Positions 25,043 to 33,390 of a DNA stretch of 64,000 bases are shown piece by piece. Location of the stretch: contig NZ_MKSQ01000014.1 in the NCBI RefSeq assembly GCF_001898115.1, positions 258,109 through 322,108 of the forward strand, given 5' to 3'. The position numbers and the translations under genes are program-made. The notes under the pieces are model-generated. The model saw only the letters and a list, made by a program, of their open reading frames with translations. It was not told where the DNA came from and did no database searches. This stretch comes from Allobosea sp. 67-29 (GTDB taxonomy: Bacteria > Pseudomonadota > Alphaproteobacteria > Rhizobiales > Beijerinckiaceae). Each line of letters begins with the position of its first letter. Position 1 is the stretch's first letter.

Positions 25043-25891
25043 TTAGAGCGTGATGCCGGGCGGAATGTCTTCTGACTTGACGCCGACCTGATCGAGGCTC
25101 TCGACCACGGCGCTCCGCACAAGGCCGAGGCCGCGGGCGTAGCCGATCCAGGTGTTGACGAAGAACAGCCAGGTCTTGTCGGCTTCGCGACGCACGGCAG
25201 CGTTCGAGGTCGAGCCGAAGAAGGGTTGCGGCACGATGACCTTGCCGAGGCTGGGATCGGCCTTCACGGCGCGCACACCGCCCATCCAGAAGATGCACTG
25301 CGCATCGACGCGGCCGGTCTTCAGCGCCAGCATCGCCTCGTTGATCGTCTTGAAACGCGTGATCTGCGCCTTGGGGCAGAGCAGCGTCGCAATCTGGTCG
25401 TGGGCGGAACCGAGATCGACCGAGATTTTGATCTCGGGCTTGTTCATGTCGGCCCAGTTCTTGGGCTCGAAGCCCGGCTTGGCGACGACGACAAGCGCGC
25501 TGTCATAGGCGGGGTTCGAGAAATCGACCGCCATGGCGCGCTTCGGCGTGGGGTTGAGCCCGAACATGATGTCGATCTTGTCGGATTGCAGATCGAGGAC
25601 GGCGTTGCCCCAGGTCGTTTCGACGAGCTCGAGTTCGACGTCCATGTCCTTCGCCAGCGCTGCGCCGATCGTATAGAAATGGCCGCCCCATTTGCCGGTG
25701 GCGGCATCCTTGACGAACCAGGGAGCGCTGGACGTCACGGCGCCGAGGCGCATCTTCTTGTTGGCGATGATGCGGTCGAAGGTGTTCTGCCCGGCAGCCT
25801 GCGCCTTGGCTCCGCTCGAGGCGAGCGTCAGCGCGCCTGCGGCCACCGCGCCTGCGCCGATGAGGCCTGCCAGATCCCTGCGTGTCGTCAT
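25043..25891 (-). CDS. Periplasmic amino acid-type binding protein (family 3)
   Basis: 282 residues with a Tat-like signal (MTTRRDLAGLIGAGAVAAGAL ... AKA). The mature sequence has MRLGAVTSSAPWFVKDAATGKWGGHFYTIGAALAKDMDVELELVE and DLQSDKIDIMFGLNPTPKRAMAVDFSNP, the standard family 3 pattern for amino and organic acids. GGGAGAAG precedes ATG 25891. It is the receptor for the permease/ATPase pair that follows. Confidence 0.9.
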   Translation of the reverse strand: MTTRRDLAGLIGAGAVAAGALTLASSGAKAQAAGQNTFDRIIANKKMRLGAVTSSAPWFVKDAATGKWGGHFYTIGAALAKDMDVELELVETTWGNAVLDLQSDKIDIMFGLNPTPKRAMAVDFSNPAYDSALVVVAKPGFEPKNWADMNKPEIKISVDLGSAHDQIATLLCPKAQITRFKTINEAMLALKTGRVDAQCIFWMGGVRAVKADPSLGKVIVPQPFFGSTSNAAVRREADKTWLFFVNTWIGYARGLGLVRSAVVESLDQVGVKSEDIPPGITL

Positions 25892-26013
25892 GGTCTTCTC
25901 CCGGCTGTGCGAGGCATGCCCCGTCTTGGTTGGTGAGGTTGGCACCCGCTTCCCCGGCGGATGTCCGTCACCGACCCCTCCTCACCGAAGACGTCGGCTG
26001 ATTTCTTGGAGCG

Positions 26014-27438
26014 CTAGTCCCTCTTGGCGAGGAGAACGCCCGGGTTCATCAGGTTCAGCGGATCGAACAGCGCCTTGACCTTGGTCATCAGCTCGTAGCG
26101 AAGCGGATCGGCAAGGCGTTCCAGCTCTTCGGTGAGCTTGCGGCCAACGCCGTGCTCGGCGCTGAAGGTGCCGCCGAAGCGAGCCGCGACATCGTGGATC
26201 GCTCGCTCGACCTCGAGCGCAAAGCCTTCCGGATCGGGCAGTGCCGCCCAGAAGGCGTGGGTGAACATCAGGATGTAGTGGACGTTGCCGTCGCCGAGAT
26301 GGCAGACGACCTCGCTATACGCCTCCGGAAACAGCTTCGCCGCGACCTCGTCGGCAGCCTCGATGAAAGGCGCGACATCGGAGGAGCGCACCGCGATGTC
26401 ATGCGTGATGCTGGCGCCTTCCTTCTTGTTCGCTTCGGAGACCGAGTGGCGGATATGCCAGAAATCCGCAGCCTGCTGCTCCGAGGTGGCGATCACGGCG
26501 TCGACCAGCTCGCCCCGCTCCAGCGCGGCGCCCAGAACCTCTTCGAGGATGTCGTGCAGGGCCGTCGTCGCATCCTCGCTGCCGAGCTCGATCAGGATCG
26601 ACCAAGCGGGAATCTCGGCGAAGGGAAAGCGCGCACGCTCGGCATGCTTGCGGACCAGCTCGAACTGCGAGGCCGAGACCAGCTCGAAAGCCTGGATATA
26701 GGAACCTGCTCGATTCTGCAGCGTGGCCAGCAGCGCGACCGCATCGGCCGGATCGGCGGCAGCGACCCAGGCATGGGCCGTATTCGGTGTCTGCGGGTGC
26801 AGCCGCAACGCCGCACCCGTGACGATGCCGAGCGAGCCTTCCGCGCCGATGAAGAGATGGCGCAGCATGTAGCCGGTATTGTCCTTGCGCAGCGCGGCGA
26901 GATCGCTGAGCACGCGACCATCGGCCAGAACCACTTCGAGGCCGGCGACGAGATCCCGCATGGGGCCGTAGCGGACGACGCCGGTGCCGCCGGCATTGGT
27001 CGAGATCAGCCCACCGATCTGGGCACTGCCCTCGCTACCGAGATGCAGCGGGAACTGACGGCCTGCCTCAGCCGCGGCATTATGGAGATCACCGAGCACA
27101 ACGCCGGCATCCACCGTCGCGATGCCGGAGGCGCGGTCGAGGCCGCGGATGCGGTTCATGCGTCTCAACGAAAGCATGATGCCGGGCTTGCCGGGGCGGT
27201 TGCTCTCCGGCACCGCGCCGAAGCAAAGCCCGGTATTGCCGCCGACCGGAAAGATCGGCTGCCCTTGCGCTGCGCATAGCGCGACCACCGCGGAAACCTC
27301 GGTCGTCGAAAACGGCTGCACCATGGCGAGCGCAGAGCCTCGCCTGCGCTGGCGCCAATCGACCAGATACGGCTCCATTTCAGCCGGATCGGTGACAAGG
27401 CCCTTGTCGCCGACGATGGCGCGAAGCGCTTCGAGCAC
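26014..27438 (-). CDS. FAD-linked oxidase of the GlcD/D-2-hydroxyglutarate dehydrogenase family
   Basis: About 474 residues. FAD_binding_4 (PCMH) domain with PIFPVGGNTGLCFGAV and GSEGSAQIGGLISTNAGGTGVVRYGPMRDLVAGLEV; C-terminal FAD-oxidase domain with metal-site elements CHLGDGNVHYI and FSAEHGVGRKL. The family oxidises D-2-hydroxy acids (D-lactate, glycolate, D-2-hydroxyglutarate) and passes electrons to the chain. Start GTG 27438, seven bases after AGGAGG, is preferred to the GTG two codons earlier. It is cotranscribed with the DapA-type gene ten bases upstream. Together with the FMN oxidase, both stereo-classes of 2-hydroxy acid oxidase occur in one operon. Confidence 0.88.
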   Translation of the reverse strand: MLEALRAIVGDKGLVTDPAEMEPYLVDWRQRRRGSALAMVQPFSTTEVSAVVALCAAQGQPIFPVGGNTGLCFGAVPESNRPGKPGIMLSLRRMNRIRGLDRASGIATVDAGVVLGDLHNAAAEAGRQFPLHLGSEGSAQIGGLISTNAGGTGVVRYGPMRDLVAGLEVVLADGRVLSDLAALRKDNTGYMLRHLFIGAEGSLGIVTGAALRLHPQTPNTAHAWVAAADPADAVALLATLQNRAGSYIQAFELVSASQFELVRKHAERARFPFAEIPAWSILIELGSEDATTALHDILEEVLGAALERGELVDAVIATSEQQAADFWHIRHSVSEANKKEGASITHDIAVRSSDVAPFIEAADEVAAKLFPEAYSEVVCHLGDGNVHYILMFTHAFWAALPDPEGFALEVERAIHDVAARFGGTFSAEHGVGRKLTEELERLADPLRYELMTKVKALFDPLNLMNPGVLLAKRD

Positions 27439-27448
27439 GGCCACCTCC

Positions 27449-28348
27449 TCAGGCGAGGCTGATGGCTTTGGCCTGCGCCGCAGCGACCCTGAGCTTGGCC
27501 ATCGTCTGGTCGCTGGGACCGGTCAAGGGCAGGCGCACCCCGCCGACCGGCATGCCCGCCAGGGCCATGTATTCCTTCAACGGCCCGGGATTGGTCTCCA
27601 CGTAGATGGAGTCGATGACCGGATCGACCTTGTCCTGCAGCTTCAGGGCCTCCTTGAGCTTGCCCTGGCGGGCCAGCTCGAAGATCTCGATCCAGATCTT
27701 CGGATAGATCGTGGCGGAAGCCAGCACGCCGCCGCGGGCGCCGAGCGCGACATGGGTCGCGAAGAGCGGCTCCTCGCCGGACAGGATCGCGATCTTGTCG
27801 CCGGCATATTTCACCGTGCGAATGAAGTCCGGCATGTCGTAGGAGGAATATTTCATGCCGATGATCGAGCCGTCCTCGGCCATGGCCTGGACGGTATCGG
27901 CGAAGGCCGCGACCGTGGTCCGGCGCGGGATCTGATAGAGCATGACCGGCAGGTCGAGCGCATCGCGATAGCGCCGGAAATAGGCGCGCATGCCATCCTG
28001 GGTTCCCGGGGCATAATACGGCGTGACCGTCATGACCGCCGCCGCACCGGCAGCGGCAAAGTCGCGTCCGGCCTCAAGGGCATCCTCGAAACCGGTCGAG
28101 AGCACGCCCGGGATGACCGGCTTGCCATCGGCCGCCTCGACGCAGGCCGCGACGATCCTGCGACGCTCGTCACGCGAAAAGGCGGGATACTCCCCGGTGC
28201 CGCCGATGGGCACGATGCCCGCCGCTCCGGCATCGAGCTGGAAGCGGACGAGCTGGTGCAGCGCCTTCACGTCAACGGCGCCGTCGCCGGTCAACGGCGT
28301 GACGATCGCCGTGTAGAGGCCGTTCAGCTGGTCGTGAGTAAGCGTCAT
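27449..28348 (-). CDS. DapA/N-acetylneuraminate lyase-family aldolase or dehydratase
   Basis: 299 residues, (beta/alpha)8 barrel. Schiff-base Lys in IIGMKYSSYDM, the Tyr of LYQIPRRT, and the GTGEYPAFSRDE segment (GTTGE in true DapA) are seen. The altered GTGEY motif and the catabolic context argue against lysine biosynthesis; relatives include 2-keto-3-deoxy acid aldolases/dehydratases and hydroxyproline-pathway deaminases. It would act on a 2-oxo acid produced by one of the two 2-hydroxyacid oxidases. ATG 28348 is used because AGGGA lies at proper spacing. It is the first gene of the leftward operon, divergent from the XRE-cupin gene. Confidence 0.85.
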   Translation of the reverse strand: MTLTHDQLNGLYTAIVTPLTGDGAVDVKALHQLVRFQLDAGAAGIVPIGGTGEYPAFSRDERRRIVAACVEAADGKPVIPGVLSTGFEDALEAGRDFAAAGAAAVMTVTPYYAPGTQDGMRAYFRRYRDALDLPVMLYQIPRRTTVAAFADTVQAMAEDGSIIGMKYSSYDMPDFIRTVKYAGDKIAILSGEEPLFATHVALGARGGVLASATIYPKIWIEIFELARQGKLKEALKLQDKVDPVIDSIYVETNPGPLKEYMALAGMPVGGVRLPLTGPSDQTMAKLRVAAAQAKAISLA

Positions 28349-28495
28349 GTGAGCCATCCCTGCCGCGTTCGGCCGCCGCGCCCGGCCCCTCGCCGAGCGT
28401 GCGCGGTTCATTGCCGGCACATCGTTGGGATTGAAACCTCTTTCACATCGGAGATGCTGTCAACAGCAAACTACATAAATGTCGTATCGGATAAT

Positions 28496-28514
28496 TTGTC
28501 GAAATCGGTGACAA
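28496..28514. promoter_or_regulatory. Candidate operator between dapA-like gene and XRE-cupin regulator
   Basis: Short dyad TTGTC-N9-GACAA in the 234-base divergent intergenic region, 69 bases before the regulator start. The region is markedly AT-richer than its surroundings. The dyad is short, so it could be chance. Confidence 0.3.
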
Positions 28515-28582
28515 TCGATCCCTTTTCATGTCCTCGCCGGATGCTTATGACAGGTACCTGATAGACGCGGCGGAGAAACGGC

Positions 28583-29218
28583 ATGCCGGAACTTTCATGG
28601 GCGGAGCAGGCGGAGGTCAGCGAACCGCCGGAGGCGCAGCGCGCAGACGATCACGGCGTCGACGTCGGCGCCCGGCTTTTGAAGCTGCGCAAGGGGCGAC
28701 GCCTTACGCTTCAGGATATGAGCGCGCTCACCGGCGTTTCCGCCTCCGCTTTCTCGAAAATCGAGAGAAACGAACTTTCTCCGACGATTTCGACGATGCA
28801 GCGGATCGCGCAGGGCCTAGACGTTGAGTTGGTAACGCTCCTCTCGAGCGAGGAGACCGGCAGTGCCGCCGGCTTTCCGGGGCGGCGAAGCATCAGCCGC
28901 GCAGGAAGTGGCAGCAAGCATGCGACGGGCACCTGCAACAATGTGCTGCTTTGCGCCGACCTCAAGAACAAGCGCGCGACCCCGATCCTGACGACGGTTA
29001 CTGCGAGGTCTCCGGATGAATATGCAGCCTGGGCGAAATCCGAGGCCGAAATCTTCGTGATGGTGCTGGAAGGCACGTTGGTCGTTCACAGCCGCCTGTA
29101 TGAACCGCTCGAACTCAACAAGGGCGACTCGGTCTATTACGATGCCACCACCGAGCACACCTGGACTTCCAAGGGTGAAACCAACGCCGTCGTCCTGTGG
29201 GTGCTGGTAGATCTTTAA
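28583..29218 (+). CDS. XRE-family regulator with C-terminal cupin sensor
   Basis: 211 residues: HTH_XRE (LLKLRKGRRLTLQDMSALTGVSASAFSKIERNELSPTISTMQRIA, about residues 30-75), a short linker, then a cupin_2 domain (EIFVMVLEGTLVVHSRLYEPLELNKGDSVYYDATTEHTW). Such proteins sense small metabolites in the cupin and control adjacent uptake/catabolic genes. It sits between the leftward 2-hydroxyacid operon and the rightward importer-hydantoinase operon and may control both. It has its own strong terminator at 29266. Confidence 0.87.
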   Translation: MPELSWAEQAEVSEPPEAQRADDHGVDVGARLLKLRKGRRLTLQDMSALTGVSASAFSKIERNELSPTISTMQRIAQGLDVELVTLLSSEETGSAAGFPGRRSISRAGSGSKHATGTCNNVLLCADLKNKRATPILTTVTARSPDEYAAWAKSEAEIFVMVLEGTLVVHSRLYEPLELNKGDSVYYDATTEHTWTSKGETNAVVLWVLVDL

Positions 29219-29265
29219 CCTGAACTTGAGGTCGCCGCCAACTTGCGCTTGGCGTTCGATGTCGT

Positions 29266-29297
29266 TTCCGAAAAAAATGTCTTTTCGGAATTTTTTT
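29266..29297 (+). terminator. Rho-independent terminator after the XRE-cupin gene
   Basis: Perfect 9-bp stem TTCCGAAAA/TTTTCGGAA with a 7-base loop, followed by seven T. It separates the regulator's transcript from the ABC importer-hyu operon beginning at 29345, which therefore must have its own promoter in the 47 bases that follow or be reached by read-through. Confidence 0.8.
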
Positions 29298-29344
29298 GTT
29301 GCCAGTGAAGAAACATGGGTTAGCCTCTCGCTCAGAGAGGGACC

Positions 29345-30505
29345 ATGACGCAAACGACGCCAAAGGCGCAGTCATCCGTCGCATCTGAGGTCGCGGGCTT
29401 GCGTCTGCACGAAGTGCGCAAGTCGTTCGGCAGCGTCGCCGCGCTGCAGCCGACGTCCTTCGATGTTCCGGCCGGGACGCTCTGCTCGCTTCTCGGTCCC
29501 TCCGGCTGCGGCAAGACGACGACTTTGCGCATCGTAGCGGGCTTCGAGCTGCCCGATGCCGGGCAGGTCTTGATCCGCGGCGAGGACCGGACCTACGACC
29601 CGCCGCAGCGGCGCAAGCTCGGCATGGTGTTCCAGAACTACAGCCTGTTCCCGCATATGACGGTGGCGCAGAATGTCGCTTTCGGGCTGCGGATGGCGCG
29701 GGTCGCCCGGGCCGAGACTGAAGCGCGGACGCGGCGCATGCTCGACATCGTGCATCTGCCCCAGCATGCCGATCGCTATCCACATCAGCTGTCGGGGGGG
29801 CAGCAGCAACGCGTCGCTCTGGCGCGCTCGTTGGTTACCGAACCCTCGATGCTGTTGCTCGACGAGCCGCTCGGTGCGCTCGACAAGAACCTGCGCGAGC
29901 AGATGCAGTTCGAGATCCGCCAGCTCCAGCGGGAAATCGGCATCACCACGCTTCTGGTGACCCATGATCAGGAAGAGGCGCTCACCATGAGCGATATGAT
30001 CGTGGTGATGGATCGCGGCAGGATCCTCCAGGCCGGCTCGCCGACCGAGGTCTACGAGAACCCCCGCACCCGCTTCGTCTCCGAATTCCTCGGCACCTCG
30101 AACATCATCGCCTGCACTGTGATTGGCGCTGAGGCCGGCGGCCTGCGACTGCGCCTGCCGGGCGACGCGACCGGACCCGGCTTCGTCGTCGCCGATGCGC
30201 GTCCCCGCTCCGCCGGCGGCAGCGCGCTCGTCGCCATCCGTCCGGAGCATTTGCGCATCGTGTCTGCCGCGCAGGCGCCGGCAGAGGCGCCCCGCGCGAT
30301 GGTCTCAGGCCATGTCTTCCGCGGGGCTACGCATGTCTTCCAAATTGCCCGCCCCGGCCTCGACCACCCGCTGGTGGCCTACCGTCAGATTACCGGCCCG
30401 GTCGGAGACACCGCGATCCCGGTCGGGACCGAGGTCGCGCTGTCGTGGCTGCCGGGAGCGGCCCGCCTGCTTGAAGATGAGCCTATTTTGGAGGCGGCGG
30501 CGTGA
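29345..30505 (+). CDS. ABC importer ATPase, PotA type
   Basis: 386 residues. Walker A GPSGCGKTT, FQNYSLFPHMTV, signature LSGGQQQRVALARSL, Walker B MLLLDEPLGALD, VTHDQEEAL and a C-terminal TOBE domain (AIRPEHLRIV). First gene of a rightward operon ATPase-permease-permease-binding protein-hyuA-hyuB. It overlaps the first permease by four bases. Distinct from the PotA-type ATPase at 11474. Confidence 0.92.
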   Translation: MTQTTPKAQSSVASEVAGLRLHEVRKSFGSVAALQPTSFDVPAGTLCSLLGPSGCGKTTTLRIVAGFELPDAGQVLIRGEDRTYDPPQRRKLGMVFQNYSLFPHMTVAQNVAFGLRMARVARAETEARTRRMLDIVHLPQHADRYPHQLSGGQQQRVALARSLVTEPSMLLLDEPLGALDKNLREQMQFEIRQLQREIGITTLLVTHDQEEALTMSDMIVVMDRGRILQAGSPTEVYENPRTRFVSEFLGTSNIIACTVIGAEAGGLRLRLPGDATGPGFVVADARPRSAGGSALVAIRPEHLRIVSAAQAPAEAPRAMVSGHVFRGATHVFQIARPGLDHPLVAYRQITGPVGDTAIPVGTEVALSWLPGAARLLEDEPILEAAA

Positions 30506-31380
30506 GCGCCGTGGCGGCAATGCCCGGCCGTCGCAGCCGCCGCACCCTCGGCGCCGGCCTGTGGCCGGTTCTCCCGGCCGGGATCTTCCTGTTGCTGTTC
30601 TTCCTGCTGCCGCTGGCGGAGAACGGGCTTCAGAGCCTCTACCTTCCCGATGCCGCCGGAAAGCCGGTCTTCTCCCTCGATTATTACGTGCGGCTGTTCA
30701 CGGACGGCTACTATCTCGGCGTGCTCTTCCGCACGATCTGGGTCAGCCTGCTCGCGACGATCATATGCATCCTGATCGGTTATCCGGTGGCCTATTTCAT
30801 GGTCCGCCATGCCGGCCGCTGGAACGGGGTGATGATCTTCCTCCTGGTCGCGCCACTGCTGACCTCGATCATCATGCGCACATTCGGCTGGAACGTGATC
30901 CTCGCCCGCAATGGCGTGCTCAACAGTACCCTGATGTCGCTAGGCCTGATCGGGCGTCCCCTGCGGCTTCTCCAGGACCCCTCCGCCGTCATCATCGGTC
31001 TCGTCCATGTGCTCGTGCCGTTCATGGTGATCTCGATCGCGGCCGTGCTGAAGGGCATCGACAGGCGTTTGGAGGAGGCTGCCGAACTGCTCGGTGCCAG
31101 CCGGTGGCGCACCTTCCGGGAGATCACCTTGCCGCTGAGCCTCGACGGCATCGCGACCGGCGCCATCGTCGTCTTCATGCTGGCCAATGGCAGCTTCCTG
31201 ACGATGCTCCTGCTCGGGGGAGGAAGCGTCGTTACCTTGCCGCTGCTGATCTACCAGCAGTTCCTGCTCGTCCAGAATCTCGGCTTCGCCGCCGCCATGG
31301 GCAATGTCCTGCTGGTTCTGGCCGTGATCTCGCTGTTCCTCCAGTTGCGACTGATCCGGCGGGATGGGGGGGCCTCATGA
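30502..31380 (+). CDS. ABC importer permease, PotB type
   Basis: 292 residues, start GTG 30502 overlapping the ATPase stop (GTGA). Six helices; EAA loop LEEAAELLGASRWRTFREITLPLSLDGIATG. Pairs with the next gene. Confidence 0.9.
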   Translation: MSAVAAMPGRRSRRTLGAGLWPVLPAGIFLLLFFLLPLAENGLQSLYLPDAAGKPVFSLDYYVRLFTDGYYLGVLFRTIWVSLLATIICILIGYPVAYFMVRHAGRWNGVMIFLLVAPLLTSIIMRTFGWNVILARNGVLNSTLMSLGLIGRPLRLLQDPSAVIIGLVHVLVPFMVISIAAVLKGIDRRLEEAAELLGASRWRTFREITLPLSLDGIATGAIVVFMLANGSFLTMLLLGGGSVVTLPLLIYQQFLLVQNLGFAAAMGNVLLVLAVISLFLQLRLIRRDGGAS

Positions 31381-32201
31381 GCGCGACCGCGTCCTGGCGC
31401 AGGCTGGAGCGGCGCTTGCCGACCCTGTTGCTGCTCACATTCGTGCTGATCTTCTTCGCCTTCCTGCTGGCGCCGATCGTCTTCGTGGTCCTTGTCTCCT
31501 TCGGAGATTCCGAGATCATCGCCTTCCCGGTGACGAGCTATTCCCTGCGCTGGTACCATCGGCTGCTCGAGTACCGCCCTCTGCTCGACTCGCTCTGGTT
31601 CAGCTTGAAGCTGGCGGGTGCATCGGCCGTGCTGGCCGCACTCTTCGGGGTTCCGGCGGCGCTCGCGCTGGCGCGCAGTCGCTCTGGTCTCGCCGATCTG
31701 GTCTCGACCTTCCTGCTGGCGCCGCTGTCGATCCCGATGATCCTGCTGGGCATCGCGCTGCTCTACAAGCTCTCGGCGATCGGGCTCGGCATCTCCTTCG
31801 CCTCGCTGCTGATCGCGCATACGGTGGTCTCTATCCCCTATGTCGTGCGCACGGTGGTCGCAGTCTATCGCGGCATCGGCCGCAATTACGAGGAGGCGGC
31901 CGCGATCCTCGGCGCTTCCCGCTGGCAGATCTTCACCTTTGTGACGCTACCGCTGATCGGCTCCGGCATCTTCAGCGGCATGCTCTTCGCGGTGCTGATC
32001 TCGCTCGACAACCTGTCGCTCTCGCTCTTCTTCGGCAGCGCCCAGACCAACACCTTGCCGGTGGTGATGCTGAGCTACCTGCAGAACCAGTTCGACCCTG
32101 CCATCGCCGCCATCGGCACCGTCCAGATGGTCATCGCACTGGTCGTGCTGCTGCTGATCGAACGCACCGTCGGCCTGAAATTCATGAGCTCGCCGTCGTG
32201 A
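31377..32201 (+). CDS. ABC importer permease, PotC type
   Basis: 274 residues from ATG 31377, which overlaps the upstream stop (ATGA). Six helices; EAA loop YEEAAAILGASRWQIFTFVTLPLIGSGIFSG. The ATPase, two permeases and binding protein complete one importer of the polyamine/opine class. Confidence 0.9.
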   Translation: MSATASWRRLERRLPTLLLLTFVLIFFAFLLAPIVFVVLVSFGDSEIIAFPVTSYSLRWYHRLLEYRPLLDSLWFSLKLAGASAVLAALFGVPAALALARSRSGLADLVSTFLLAPLSIPMILLGIALLYKLSAIGLGISFASLLIAHTVVSIPYVVRTVVAVYRGIGRNYEEAAAILGASRWQIFTFVTLPLIGSGIFSGMLFAVLISLDNLSLSLFFGSAQTNTLPVVMLSYLQNQFDPAIAAIGTVQMVIALVVLLLIERTVGLKFMSSPS

Positions 32202-32246
32202 CCAGGCGGTTCGCCGCACAACATCCATAAAAGGGGAGAAATCACC

Positions 32247-33284
32247 ATGCAGACGCTGACGCCTTTTCGGCCTTTGCTCGCCCTTGCAGGGCTGGCTCTC
32301 ACGGTTGCCATGCCTGCCCGCGCCGCCGACCTGACCGTCACCGCTTTCGGCGGCATCTGGGAGAAGTCGCTGCGGACCTGCTATGTCGAACCGTTCCAGA
32401 AGAAGACCGGCAAGACCGTCGACGTCGTGCTCGGCACGCCGGCGCAATGGGTCAACCAGGTTGCTGCCAACCCGGCAAAGCCGCCGATCGACGTGTTCCT
32501 GACCCTCATCGACGGCGCCGAGGATGCCAAGGCTCGCGGCCTCGTCGAAAAGATCGACCCGGCCAAAGTTCCCAACCTTGCCGACGTTCCGGAGCCGCTC
32601 AAGCAGGTCGTCGGCGGCGATGCCGTGGTGCTGCATTTCGGTGCCGCTGGGCTGGCCTACAACGAGGCCAAGATCAAGAATCCACCCAAGAGCTGGGCCG
32701 AGTTCATCGACCGCACGCTCAAGGGCGAGTGGCAGGCTGCGCTGCCGGGCATCAACGTCGCCAGCACGACGCCGACCGCCGTGATCTGGAACTTCAACGA
32801 CGCGCTCGGCGGCAAGGTCGGCGACATCTCGCCCGTCATCGCCAAGATGAAGGCGCTGCGCGACAGCGGCAACGTGATCTTCTGGAACGACGTCAACCAG
32901 TTCCTGACGCAGATGCAGTCGGGCGAAGCCGATATCGGCATCTACTGGGACGGGCGGGCCTGGGCCGCTCGCGACGGCGGCTTCAAGGCGCTGAACTTCT
33001 ACTATCCGGCGCCGGGTGGCGTCGTCAGCCCGACGGTCGTGCAGAAGGTCAAGAACGGCTCGCCGGCCGCCTGGGAGTTCATCGACTTCCTGTTCTCGCC
33101 CGAGCCGCAGTCCTGCTGGGCCGCCGCGATCCAATACCCGGTCGCCAGCACCAAGGCGCAGTACAAGCCGGAGCAGAAGGCGCGCATGCCCAAGCTCGAC
33201 GACGTGCGCTGGCCGCCCTTCGCCGAGATCCTCGCGGCGATGCCGAAATGGGTCGAGACCTGGAACAAAGAGATCGGCCGCTGA
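32247..33284 (+). CDS. Periplasmic binding protein, PotD/family 1 type
   Basis: 345 residues with a Sec signal peptide (MQTLTPFRPLLALAGLALTVAMPARAA). The mature start DLTVTAFGGIWEKSLRTCYVEPFQKKTGKTVDVVLG is typical of polyamine/opine-type binding proteins. GGGGAGAA precedes the start. It lies between the permeases and hyuA, so its ligand is probably the substrate of HyuAB: a hydantoin, cyclic imide, oxoproline-like lactam or related amide. Confidence 0.88.
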   Translation: MQTLTPFRPLLALAGLALTVAMPARAADLTVTAFGGIWEKSLRTCYVEPFQKKTGKTVDVVLGTPAQWVNQVAANPAKPPIDVFLTLIDGAEDAKARGLVEKIDPAKVPNLADVPEPLKQVVGGDAVVLHFGAAGLAYNEAKIKNPPKSWAEFIDRTLKGEWQAALPGINVASTTPTAVIWNFNDALGGKVGDISPVIAKMKALRDSGNVIFWNDVNQFLTQMQSGEADIGIYWDGRAWAARDGGFKALNFYYPAPGGVVSPTVVQKVKNGSPAAWEFIDFLFSPEPQSCWAAAIQYPVASTKAQYKPEQKARMPKLDDVRWPPFAEILAAMPKWVETWNKEIGR

Positions 33285-33390
33285 GCGTCCGCGTCCGAGA
33301 ACTCGCAGGTGGCCGGTCGAGGCTGCCCGCCGTGATCCGCGAGCGCGGCTGACAGACCGCGCCCGCACCCGAGATCATCCGGAGGTTTCC

